DNA from: Thermoleophilia bacterium
Lineage (GTDB): Bacteria; Actinomycetota; Thermoleophilia; Gaiellales; Gaiellaceae
Assembly: GCA_014534295.1 (NCBI GenBank)
Contig: JACVRU010000071.1
Span: forward strand, 1 to 9,559
DNA: 9,559 nucleotides
Direction of reading: 5' to 3'
Shown: one piece after another, positions 1-6,441 of the stretch
How positions within the stretch are numbered: position 1 is the first letter of the stretch
How the letters are laid out: each line of letters starts with the position of its first letter
Program-made: the position numbers and the translations under genes
Notes under the pieces: model-generated
What the model was told of the DNA's origin: nothing
Database searches by the model: none
Seen by the model: the letters and a program-made list of their open reading frames with translations, nothing else

Positions 1-437
1 ACGGCGAGCCACACTGTGTCGCGCGTCTCGGGGAGCAGCGCGAAGTTCAGCGGGACGAGCACGGCCAGCATCACGCCGAAGGCGACGAGCTGCGCCCCCA
101 CCGACGAGAACGGCAGCAGCTGCCGGGGGAAGCGCGTCTTCCGGATGAGGTTCGCGTGCTCGATCATGCTGCGCGAGGCCGTCTGCAGCGACCCCGCGAA
201 GAACACCCAGATTGCAAGCCCCGAGAGCAGGAAGAGCGGGTACGGATCCACCGCCTCGCCCGTGATCCGCCACATCTTCGAGAAGACCACGGCGTAGACC
301 GCCATCTGGACGACCGGGTTCAGCAGGGACCACGCGAGCCCGAAGACGGAGCCCTTGTAGCGGGCCTGGTAGTCCCGCCGGAAGAGGCTCGCGAAGAGCT
401 CTCGATAGCGCACGAGATCCGCGTAGACCGCCGTCAT
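1..437 (-). CDS. ABC-2 type polysaccharide/O-antigen export permease (Wzm/TagG-like), N-terminal part
   Basis: This is the membrane subunit of an ABC exporter that moves a completed lipid-linked polysaccharide or teichoic-acid-like polymer across the cytoplasmic membrane. Its C-terminus lies beyond base 1, so only about 145 residues are visible. The N-terminus has the family's amphipathic lead-in (RELFASLFRRDYQARYKGS), then LAWSLLNPVVQMAVYAVVF, the typical first membrane segment of ABC2_membrane/TagG/Wzm proteins at about residues 34-52. Further membrane segments are at about 67-85 and 112-135. LIRKTRFPRQLLP between them is also characteristic of the family. The ATG at 437 is chosen because an in-frame TAG lies only 15 bases upstream (450-452) and the next Met falls inside the protein. 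The Shine-Dalgarno signal is weak. The 74-base gap to the upstream gene shows no clear terminator or promoter. A Wzt-type ATPase gene would be expected just downstream, outside the window. Family call is confident; the substrate is unknown. Confidence 0.9.
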   Translation of the reverse strand, partial: MTAVYADLVRYRELFASLFRRDYQARYKGSVFGLAWSLLNPVVQMAVYAVVFSKMWRITGEAVDPYPLFLLSGLAIWVFFAGSLQTASRSMIEHANLIRKTRFPRQLLPFSSVGAQLVAFGVMLAVLVPLNFALLPETRDTVWLA

Positions 438-511
438 GGGTCGCCTAGTCTACGAGCCGTTTCGGCGCGCTCGGTCCTCGGGCCGGTGGGGCCACTCCGC
501 TGGGGGCTCCG

Positions 512-928
512 TCAGCCGACCGCTCTCTCGACGAGCTTCCGGATCCGCGCCTCCTCGGCGGCGGTGAGCTCCGTCAGCGCGAAGGAAGTCGGCCACATGG
601 CCCCGTCGTCGAGCTTCGCGGTGTCGTTGAAGCCGAACGTCGCGTATCTCGACTTGAACTTGGCGGCACTCTGGAAGTAGCAGACGACCTTGCCGCCCTT
701 GGCGTAGGCGGGCATCCCGTACCAGGTCTTCGGCGTGAGATCGGGCGCGCTCTCCTTCACGATCGCGTGGATGCGCTCGGCCAGGACGCGATCCGCCTCC
801 GGCATCTCGGCGATCTTCGCGAGCACGTCGCTCTCCCCGTCCGCCTTCCCGCGACGCCGGGCCTTCAGCTCCTGGGCGCGCTCCTTCATCGCGGCCCGTT
901 CCTCGTCCGTGAACCCCTTCTCCGTCAT
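512..928 (-). CDS. DUF1801 domain protein (YdhG-like), 138 aa
   Basis: A small soluble protein of the DUF1801/YdhG family, sometimes annotated as a frataxin-like iron chaperone; its biochemical role is not established. Residues 1-45 are charged and probably helical. The domain core runs from about residue 47 to the end, with the family's recognisable stretches PKTWYGMPAYAKGGK (66-80), VVCYFQSAAKFKSRYATFGF (81-100) and LDDGAMWPTSFALTEL (106-121). The ATG at 928 has a strong GAGGAG seven bases... more exactly AGAGGAGAAAG directly before it, and it lies 10 bases after the stop of the glycosyltransferase gene upstream, so it can be co-transcribed with the cluster. It has no signal peptide, membrane segment or glycan-enzyme motif. 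It is a functional outsider between a glycosyltransferase and an export permease. It may be a passenger gene; a role in the glycan pathway would be speculation. Confidence 0.88.
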   Translation of the reverse strand: MTEKGFTDEERAAMKERAQELKARRRGKADGESDVLAKIAEMPEADRVLAERIHAIVKESAPDLTPKTWYGMPAYAKGGKVVCYFQSAAKFKSRYATFGFNDTAKLDDGAMWPTSFALTELTAAEEARIRKLVERAVG

Positions 929-938
929 CTTTCTCCTC

Positions 939-1880
939 TCAGCGCAGGTCCTTGTTCGACTCCATGTCGAACCACATGGCGAAGAGCGTCATCTGCAGGC
1001 CGGCGATCAGCAGCAGCGCCACGAGCACTACCGTACCGACCGTCACCTCGTTCCCGAGCGCCCGCAGCACGATCAGGGCGATCCCCAGCGCGACGCCCAG
1101 AACGCTCATCACGAAGCCGAGCACGTAGAAGAACACGAGCGGGTGGAAGTCCCGGATCACATACTTCTGGCCGAGCCGCCAGAAGAACCCCTTCACGAGC
1201 AGCCAGGAGATCGACGGGATCACGCGCCAGTAGCGGATCCCCGAGCGCTCGCCGACCCCGTACACCGGTCGTGAGGGGATGTCGCGCACGCGCGCGTTCC
1301 AGACGTTCAGGTGGACGAGCAGGTCGTTCGGGAAGCCGTAGCCGCGGTAGACGCGGTCGAGCTCGAGCCGCTCGAGCACCGGCAGCCCGATCGCCGTGTA
1401 GCCGGTCTGCGAGTCGGCGACGTGCCAGTAGCCGGAGGCGATCTTCGTCAGCATCGACAGCGCCGCGTTGCCGAGGTAGCGGACGCGCGGGATCAGCTCC
1501 CACGCCTGGCCGCTGACCAGGCGGTTCGCCTTGGCGTAGTCCACGTCGCCGCGCGCGACGGGGGCGACGAGGGCCTCGAGGTCGCCCGGGTCCATCTGGT
1601 TGTCCGCGGCCATCACCGCGGTGACGTCGATCCGCTCGGCCAGCGCCCGCTTGTAGCCGGTCACGATCGCGGCGCCGACGCCCGAGTTCCGCTCGTGGCG
1701 GATCACCTCCACCCGGGCGTCCCCGACCGCGCGGGCGCGCTCCTCCGTCCCGTCCTTCGAAGCGTCGTCGACGACGTAGATCCGGTCGACGAAGGCGGGG
1801 ATCCCGCGGAGCGTCTCCTGCACGAGCGCCTCCTAGTCGTGCGCTGGCACGACGACCGCGACGGACTTGCCCTCGATCAC
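939..1880 (-). pseudogene. DPM1-like GT2 glycosyltransferase with two C-terminal TM helices, interrupted by in-frame TAG at codon 16
   Basis: A GT2 (GT-A fold) glycosyltransferase resembling dolichol/polyprenyl-phosphate sugar synthases, which load a sugar from a nucleotide donor onto a lipid phosphate. The expected start is the GTG at 1880, overlapping the previous stop as GTGA. It encodes the usual first strand VAVVVPAHD, after which codon 16 is TAG (1833-1835) where the family normally has Glu (PAHDEE or PAYNEE). The same frame then continues without a break to 939, so 313 residues would result if codon 16 were sense. Downstream motifs are intact: IYVVDDASKDGT (about 34-45), MAADNQMDPGDL (about 90-101, the metal-binding region), DSQTGYTAI (about 156-164), and two hydrophobic helices at about 246-273 and 281-303. 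Explanations are a real nonsense mutation, a base-call error, or internal restart at GTG 1823 giving 294 residues. The restart product lacks the first nucleotide-binding strand and is probably inactive. Confidence 0.85.
1821..1834 (-). promoter_or_regulatory. Internal Shine-Dalgarno plus GTG right after the amber codon
   Basis: AGGAGG occupies 1829-1834, overlapping the TAG stop at 1833-1835, and is followed after five bases by an in-frame GTG at 1821-1823. Ribosomes terminating at the TAG would sit on an ideal reinitiation site. The AGGAGG would also exist with the presumed ancestral GAG GAG G, so it may be a by-product of two Glu codons rather than a selected signal. Confidence 0.5.
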
Positions 1881-2734
1881 GGCCCCGAGAGCCGCCGCGC
1901 GGCGGGCTCCCACGCGAGCGCGACCACGAGGCCGAGCAGCAGCCCGATCAGCCCGCCGACGACGAGCTGGTTGCGGCGGCTCTGCGCCGTGACCTTCCGG
2001 GCCACGGCCGGCTCGACGACGCGCGCGCGCTCGACGTCGATCGCCTGGGCGAGCAGCTGCTGGCGGGTGCCGACATCGGTCTGGACGGTCGTCCGCCGTT
2101 GCTCGGTCAGGCCGAGGTTCGTCAACAGCACGAGCCGGTCGATCGCCGACAGCCCGGAGTCCTCGAGCGCGCGCTGCGTCGCCTCCACACGCGCGTCGAT
2201 GCTCTCGAGCTCGCGCTGGCCAGCGGTGATCTGGTCCTGGAGCGCCTTGATCTTGGTGTCCGCGTAGCGGGAGATCTGCTCGACGGCGGCGCGGGCGAGC
2301 TCGTTCGCCGCGGCGGAGGTGCGCCGGGGCGTGTCGCCGGTCACGACGATGTTCACGAGCTGGGCCTGGCCGAGGCGGGCGACGTTGCCGGCCACCGGCT
2401 GGATGGAGATGCCCTCGCGGAGCTTCGACGGCGGCCGGTAGCCGCTCGCGTTCGAGGCCCGGCGGATCGCCGCCTCCGAGCGCGCGATCTCGCGGATCGT
2501 CGTCGGGTTCGTCGCAAGGCTCTGCACCTGTGAGGAGCCGCTGGGAGCGAGCGTCTGGCCGGGATAGACGAGGGCGGCCGCGCGGTAGACGTCCCGCCCT
2601 CCGACGGAGACGAGCAATGCCACGAGCACGCCCGCCGCGAGCCCGAGTACGAGCAACCACCAGCGCGCGGCGACGGCCATCGCATACCGACCGAGGTCGA
2701 CCTCGGCCTCGCCCTCGTACCTGGGCTCGCTCAA
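1877..2734 (-). CDS. Wzz-like chain-length determinant / polysaccharide co-polymerase, 285 aa
   Basis: A bitopic inner-membrane protein of the Wzz/PCP family, which influences polymer length in surface-polysaccharide assembly. Layout: short cytoplasmic N-terminus with VDLGRYAMAVAARWW (12-26), first membrane helix at about 27-44, a large extracytoplasmic region, and a second helix at about 257-275 ending in a short basic tail. Within the extracytoplasmic part, VYRAAALVYPGQ (49-60) is the usual start of the Wzz domain, NIVVTGDTPRRTSAAANELA (128-147) is the typical return strand, and about 150-195 is heptad-like and probably coiled coil. There is no C-terminal Walker-type tyrosine kinase, unlike fused BY-kinase forms. 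The TTG at 2734 is chosen because it keeps the conserved pre-helix residues and has GGAG eight bases before it; the ATG at codon 19 (2680) is the alternative and would retain the helix. The stop overlaps the next GTG. A hairpin just before the start may affect translation. Confidence 0.87.
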   Translation of the reverse strand: MSEPRYEGEAEVDLGRYAMAVAARWWLLVLGLAAGVLVALLVSVGGRDVYRAAALVYPGQTLAPSGSSQVQSLATNPTTIREIARSEAAIRRASNASGYRPPSKLREGISIQPVAGNVARLGQAQLVNIVVTGDTPRRTSAAANELARAAVEQISRYADTKIKALQDQITAGQRELESIDARVEATQRALEDSGLSAIDRLVLLTNLGLTEQRRTTVQTDVGTRQQLLAQAIDVERARVVEPAVARKVTAQSRRNQLVVGGLIGLLLGLVVALAWEPAARRLSGP

Positions 2735-2737
2735 AGT

Positions 2738-2777
2738 CCCCGCTCCGGCGCCGGCGAAGCCGGGGCCTGCGCTCCTT
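2738..2777 (-). promoter_or_regulatory. Hairpin between a distal AAGGAG and the TTG start of the Wzz-like gene
   Basis: On the minus strand, AAGGAG (2772-2777) is followed by six bases, then a potential stem of CCCCG-(G bulge)-CTTCG (2755-2765) pairing with CGGAG-CGGGG (2738-2747) around a seven-base loop, then ACT and the TTG start. Folding would place AAGGAG an effective nine unpaired bases from the start. The same fold would bury the nearer GGAG at 2743-2746. A competing smaller hairpin (CCGGC-TTC-GCCGG) exists. In DNA this GC-rich, hairpins arise easily by chance. Pairing is seen in sequence; function is inference. Confidence 0.35.
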
Positions 2778-2794
2778 GTGAGCCTCCGTCGAGC

Positions 2795-3703
2795 CTACGG
2801 CTCATGGTGCGCGAGCCTAGCCGACGCCCATTCCCACTGAGCTCTGAGCCCCTGTTCCAGGCCGACCTCGGGCTCCCAGCCGAGCTCCTGGCGGATCCGG
2901 GTCGTGTCCGCCTTCGTGCGCCGCTGGTCGCCCGGCACGGCCGGGGCCCGCTCGATCTCGAACGACCGGCCGGCGATGCGCTCGAGGAGCGCGACGGCCT
3001 CGTTCATCGTCGCCTCCTCCCCGCCGCCGACGTTGTAGAGCGCGCCGGGCGGCGCCGCCTCCATCGCCAGCACCGTCGCCCGCACGACGTCGCCCACGTA
3101 GGTGAAGCTGCGGCTCTGCCCGCCGTCCCCGAACAGGGTGAACGGGCCCGAGAGCAGGGCGGCGAAGGCCATGTCCGGCCGCTGCCGCGGCCCGTAGGCG
3201 TTGAAGTAGCGCAGCACGACGGCGTCGAGCTCGAAGCTACGAGCGTACGCGTGCGCGAGATGCTCGCAGGCGAGCTTCGTGATCCCATAGGGCGACACTG
3301 GCCGCGGCGGCGTGTCCTCGGGGGTCGGGTACCGCTCCGCCTCGCCGTAGACCGACGACGACGAGGAGAAGACCACGCGCGTCCCGGCGCGTGAGGCCGC
3401 CTCGAAGACGCGCTGGCTCGCGAGCGCGTTCCGCTCGACGTAGAGGCCGAAGACGTCGCCGAAGCTTCTGACGCCGGGCTGGCCGGCGAGGTGGAAGACG
3501 CCGTCGTAGCCGGCGAAGTCGAGCGCGTCGGCGGCGAGGTCGACGCGCCGGACGTCGAGGGCGGCCGCGTTCTCCTCCTTCAGGCGCGGGTCGTAGTAGT
3601 CCGTGAACGAGTCGAGCCCGACGACCTCGTGGCCGGCGGCCTGCAGGGCCTCGGCGAGGTGCGAGCCGACGAAGCCCGCGGCGCCGGTGACCAGGTAACG
3701 CAC
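2795..3703 (-). CDS. NAD-dependent epimerase/dehydratase (extended SDR; UDP-glucuronate/UDP-glucose 4-epimerase-like)
   Basis: A cytoplasmic extended short-chain dehydrogenase that probably epimerises a nucleotide sugar to supply the adjacent glycosyltransferases. The N-terminal Rossmann motif is TGAAGFVGSHL (6-16), with the adenosine-binding Asp31 ending the second strand. DYYDPRLKEEN (35-45) is reminiscent of the UDP-glucuronate 4-epimerase (CapI-type) loop. The catalytic set is SSSSVYG (114-120) with Tyr139 and Lys143 in SPYGITKLACEHL. Substrate-domain motifs follow: RYFNAYGPRQRPD (165-177), FGDGGQSRSFTYVGDV (191-206) and YNVGGGEEATMNE (223-235). At 302 residues it is near the usual family size and looks intact. 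The GTG at 3703 is only four codons from the nucleotide-binding motif and lies 10 bases after the previous stop. Fold and cofactor are certain; the substrate (UDP-glucose, UDP-glucuronate or another NDP sugar) cannot be settled from sequence. Confidence 0.92.
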   Translation of the reverse strand: MRYLVTGAAGFVGSHLAEALQAAGHEVVGLDSFTDYYDPRLKEENAAALDVRRVDLAADALDFAGYDGVFHLAGQPGVRSFGDVFGLYVERNALASQRVFEAASRAGTRVVFSSSSSVYGEAERYPTPEDTPPRPVSPYGITKLACEHLAHAYARSFELDAVVLRYFNAYGPRQRPDMAFAALLSGPFTLFGDGGQSRSFTYVGDVVRATVLAMEAAPPGALYNVGGGEEATMNEAVALLERIAGRSFEIERAPAVPGDQRRTKADTTRIRQELGWEPEVGLEQGLRAQWEWASARLAHHEP

Positions 3704-3713
3704 GCGCGCCAGC

Positions 3714-4466
3714 CTAGTAGAGGGCCCGGAGCCGCTCGGGGTGCTTGCGCACGAACCGGAGCATCCCGGCCCAGTGCCAGAGCGTGCGGCGCGTCAGCAG
3801 GCGCCGGTCGACGAGGCGGTCGTAGGCGTGCGTCGCGACCGCGGAGGGCACGTACCATCGCTCCCAGCCCGCCATCATGGCGCGGTAGCAGAGGTCGATG
3901 TCCTCCCCGTAGAGCCTGAAACCCGCGTCGAAGCCGCCGAGCTCGTCCAGCATCGAGCGGCGCAGGAGGAGGAAGCCGCCGAGCAGCCAGTCCGCCTCGA
4001 CCGGCTCCGTGGGCCGCTCGTCGAGCAGGTAGTGGCGCCGCTGTCGGTCGAACGGGCGGAAGAGGTAGCGGAGCGGCGTCCGCCGGACGAGCGTGCCGAG
4101 CACGGTCGGAAAGCGGCGGCGCGAGGGCTGCCACGTCCCGTCGGGGTTCCGCAGCTGCGGCCCGGCGACGCCGGCGCGCGGATGGTGCTCGGCGAAGCGG
4201 ACGAGCTCGGCGACCGCGCCCGGCTCGGGGACGGCGTCGGGGTTGCAGACCAGGACGTACGTGCCCGAGGTCGCGGCGACGCCGCGGTTGACGTTCTCCG
4301 CGAAGCCGAGCGTCCGCTCGTTCTCCAGCGCCTCGACGCCCTCGGGGACGCTGCCGGGGACGTTCGCGACGACGACGAGCTCGTCGACCTGGGCACGGAG
4401 CGCCGGCAGCAGCTCGGCGACCTCGCGCGCGTGGCCGTGCGAGACGACGACGGCCGAGACGCTCAC
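3714..4466 (-). CDS. GT2 glycosyltransferase, rhamnosyltransferase/WbbL-like, 250 aa
   Basis: A soluble GT-A fold glycosyltransferase of the family with bacterial rhamnosyltransferases (COG1216 type), which adds a sugar to a growing lipid-linked glycan. The first strand is SAVVVSHGH (4-12), where most relatives have VxVVIVxYN. GFAENVNRGV (54-63) is the family loop, and CNPDAVPEPGAV (74-85) carries the metal-binding NPD. ADWLLGGFLLLRRSMLDELG (158-177) precedes LYGEDIDLCYRAMMAGW (185-201), with the catalytic acidic residues at 188-189. The C-terminus (219-250) is basic with aromatic residues, as in acceptor-membrane-associated members; no membrane helix is present. The GTG at 4466 is supported by GGGAGG four bases upstream and by its GTGA overlap with the preceding gene. 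It is short but complete in motifs. Rhamnose as donor is only a family association. Confidence 0.9.
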   Translation of the reverse strand: MSVSAVVVSHGHAREVAELLPALRAQVDELVVVANVPGSVPEGVEALENERTLGFAENVNRGVAATSGTYVLVCNPDAVPEPGAVAELVRFAEHHPRAGVAGPQLRNPDGTWQPSRRRFPTVLGTLVRRTPLRYLFRPFDRQRRHYLLDERPTEPVEADWLLGGFLLLRRSMLDELGGFDAGFRLYGEDIDLCYRAMMAGWERWYVPSAVATHAYDRLVDRRLLTRRTLWHWAGMLRFVRKHPERLRALY

Positions 4467-5470
4467 AACGCCTCCCGGTAGGCCTGGGCCGTGCGCCGCG
4501 CCGTCTCGGCCCAGGAGAACGCCCGCGCCCGCTCGAGGCCGGCGGCGACGAGCCGCTCGCGCTCCGTGAGCGCTCTTGCGACCGCCTCGCCGAGCTCGCC
4601 TGCCTCTGCGAAGACCGCCGCGTCGCCCGCCAGCTCCCGCACCGCCTCGTCCGGCGTCGCCACCACGGGCGTCCCGCTCGCCATCGCCTCCAGCACGGGC
4701 AGGCCGAACCCCTCGTACCGCGTCGGCAGCAGGAGCGCCGCTGCACCGCGATAGAGCCCGGCAAGCTCCTCCTGCTCGACCCAGCCGCGCAGGTCCGCGC
4801 CACGCCGGGCGAGCTCCGCCGCCAGCTCCGCGTCCTTCCACGGGCCGACCGCGACGAGTGGGAGCCCGGCCTCCTCTGCCGCCCGCAGTGCCGCGAGCGG
4901 GTCCTTCCGCCGCTGGATCGCGCCGACGAACAGGAGGTAGGCGCCGTCGGTCGAGCCGTCCGGACGAAAGGCAGGGTCGACGCCGTTCGGCGTCACCGCG
5001 ATCCGCGCCTCGGGGATCCCGTACAGCTCCGCGAGGTCGCGCTTCGTCCGCTCCGAGACCGTGAGCACGCGGGCCGCGCGGCGGGCGGCGCGCGGGACGA
5101 CCCGCCGGAAGACGAAGCGGTCCCTGGCGCCCATCGCGCTCGCGTCGCGCTCGAAGGAGAGGTCGTGGACGGTGACGACGGCCGGACAGGGGCAACGGAG
5201 CGGCAGCGCGTACTGGAAGTGGGCGAGGGCGGGGCGCAGGCGGCGGAGGACCCGGGGGAGCGACCAGGCCATCCGCAGCTCCTGCGAGCTGGCGGACAGC
5301 TCCACCGGCTCGACGCCCTCGGGGACGAGCTCGGGCCTCCGCGTCACCGCCGCGAGCCGCAGGTCGGGCGCGGCCGCCGGCAGTGCGCGGAGCAGGTTCT
5401 CGACGTAGGTCTCGTCGCCGGTGCGCTCGCGGCCGAGCACGTCCGCGTCGATCACCACGAGCGGGGTCAC
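4463..5470 (-). CDS. GT4 family glycosyltransferase (third of three in tandem), 335 aa
   Basis: A GT-B fold, retaining GT4 enzyme transferring a sugar from a nucleotide donor to a glycan acceptor. The start VVIDADVLGRERTGDETYVE (5-24) holds the glycine-containing acceptor-side loop, with a TGDETYV version distinct from its two upstream neighbours. VVTVHDLSFE (98-107), VLTVSERTKRDL (135-146), TPNGVDPAFRPDG (160-172) and FVGAIQRRKDPLA (181-193) follow in family order. The C-terminal donor site is LLPTRYEGFGLPVLEAMASG (247-266), with the E-x7-E pair Glu253 and Glu261. The GTG at 5470 overlaps the previous stop as GTGA and has GGGAG five bases upstream; a much longer open frame runs through it but has only low-complexity Arg/Ala/Pro residues there. 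RRKD replaces the more usual PRKN at the donor-phosphate motif. Donor and acceptor are unknown. Confidence 0.92.
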   Translation of the reverse strand: MTPLVVIDADVLGRERTGDETYVENLLRALPAAAPDLRLAAVTRRPELVPEGVEPVELSASSQELRMAWSLPRVLRRLRPALAHFQYALPLRCPCPAVVTVHDLSFERDASAMGARDRFVFRRVVPRAARRAARVLTVSERTKRDLAELYGIPEARIAVTPNGVDPAFRPDGSTDGAYLLFVGAIQRRKDPLAALRAAEEAGLPLVAVGPWKDAELAAELARRGADLRGWVEQEELAGLYRGAAALLLPTRYEGFGLPVLEAMASGTPVVATPDEAVRELAGDAAVFAEAGELGEAVARALTERERLVAAGLERARAFSWAETARRTAQAYREAL

Positions 5471-6441
5471 GCCAGCTCCCGGTAGACGGCCGCGGTCGCC
5501 TCCGCGGCGGCCGCCCAGGTGAACGTACGGGCCCGCTGGAAGCCGGCCGCCCGCAGCTCCCCGCGGCGCGCGATCGCGCGCTCGATCCCCGCCGCGATCG
5601 AGACCGGGTCGAGCGGGTCGACGAGCTCGGCGGCGCCGTCGGCGACCTCGGCCATGGCGCTGCCGGCGCTCGTGACGACGGGCGCGCCGCAGCGCATCGC
5701 CTCGAGGACGGGGATGCCGAAGCCCTCGTAGAGCGACGGGTACGCCAGGCAGAGCGCGCCGCGGTAGAGCGCCGCCACGTCCTCGTCCGGCAGCCGGCCG
5801 AGCCAGCGGGCGCGGGGCACCTCCACGCTGCCCCAACCGGTCGCGCCGACGACCCGCAGCTCGAGCCCGAGCCGCTCCGTCGCCTCCGCGAGCCGGGGGA
5901 GGTTCTTGCGCGGCTCCAGCGTCCCCACCGCGAGGACGTAGTCCCCCTCGGCGGCGGGCCCGTCGGGCGTGAAGACGGGCTCCGCGGCGTTCGGGACGAC
6001 GCGGAGCCGCTCCTCGGGCACGCCCGCGAGCGCCACCACCTCGCGCTTCGTGAACTCGGAGACGGCGATCACGCGGTCGGCGGCACGGAGCGTCGGGCGC
6101 AGCCACGTCCGCGCGTAGAGCCGCGTCCAGGCCGTGAACAGCTCGGGCGACCGCAGCACCGCGAGGTCGTGGACCGTGACGACGGTCGGCCCGCGCGCGG
6201 CGAGCGGCGCGCGGTAGGTCGTGCAGTGGAGGACGTCGAGGCCGCGCGCCTGCCGTGGCAGCAGCGCGAGGTACCAGGCCAGGTCGCGGGCGAGCGCCCA
6301 GGCGCGCCCGGGGCCCCCGAAGGAGAGACGCGAGACCTCGAGCCCGGGGAGCCGCTCGAGCTCCTCGACGAGGCCGTTGACGTAGCGGGCCGTCCCGGCC
6401 CGGGTCTGGAGGAGCGGCGACACGTCGAAGCCCACCCTCAC
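5467..6441 (-). CDS. GT4 family glycosyltransferase (second of three in tandem), 324 aa
   Basis: A GT-B fold GT4 glycosyltransferase, probably acting on the same growing glycan as its neighbours. The N-terminal domain opens with VGFDVSPLLQTRAGTARYVN (3-22), the conserved first strand and Gly loop. VVTVHDLAVL (87-96), VIAVSEFTKREVV (124-136) and VVPNAAEPVFTPDG (148-161) follow. The donor domain has VLAVGTLEPRKNLPRL (169-184), with the Arg-Lys pair that contacts donor phosphates, and AYPSLYEGFGIPVLEAMRCG (233-252), with the E-x7-E pair Glu239/Glu247. FTWAAAAEATAAVYREL closes the protein in the usual crossover helix. The GTG at 6441 gives a start immediately at the first strand, overlaps the upstream stop as GTGA, and has GGAGG about ten bases before it. 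An open frame upstream to 6564 is rejected because it encodes nothing family-like. It is complete and most like its upstream neighbour. Confidence 0.93.
   Translation of the reverse strand: MRVGFDVSPLLQTRAGTARYVNGLVEELERLPGLEVSRLSFGGPGRAWALARDLAWYLALLPRQARGLDVLHCTTYRAPLAARGPTVVTVHDLAVLRSPELFTAWTRLYARTWLRPTLRAADRVIAVSEFTKREVVALAGVPEERLRVVPNAAEPVFTPDGPAAEGDYVLAVGTLEPRKNLPRLAEATERLGLELRVVGATGWGSVEVPRARWLGRLPDEDVAALYRGALCLAYPSLYEGFGIPVLEAMRCGAPVVTSAGSAMAEVADGAAELVDPLDPVSIAAGIERAIARRGELRAAGFQRARTFTWAAAAEATAAVYRELA

Noticed and set aside
438..511. Promoter or terminator in the gap before the ABC permease
   Set aside because: No recognisable -35/-10 pair and no stem followed by a T-run. The small four-base-arm palindrome GTGG-GG-CCAC is within chance for this composition.
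1833..1835. TAG as pyrrolysine or programmed readthrough
   Set aside because: There is no sign of a pyrrolysine context, and the position is a non-special Glu in relatives. A mutation or base error is simpler.
1833..2660. Minus-strand open frame of 275 codons ending at the amber codon
   Set aside because: Only its last 15 codons are real, being the start of the DPM1-like gene; the rest is an out-of-frame shadow of the Wzz-like gene.
2791..2803. Small inverted repeat GAGCC-GTA-GGCTC at the epimerase stop codon as a terminator
   Set aside because: The stem is only five pairs, overlaps coding sequence, and has no T-run after it. Transcription probably continues into the Wzz-like gene.
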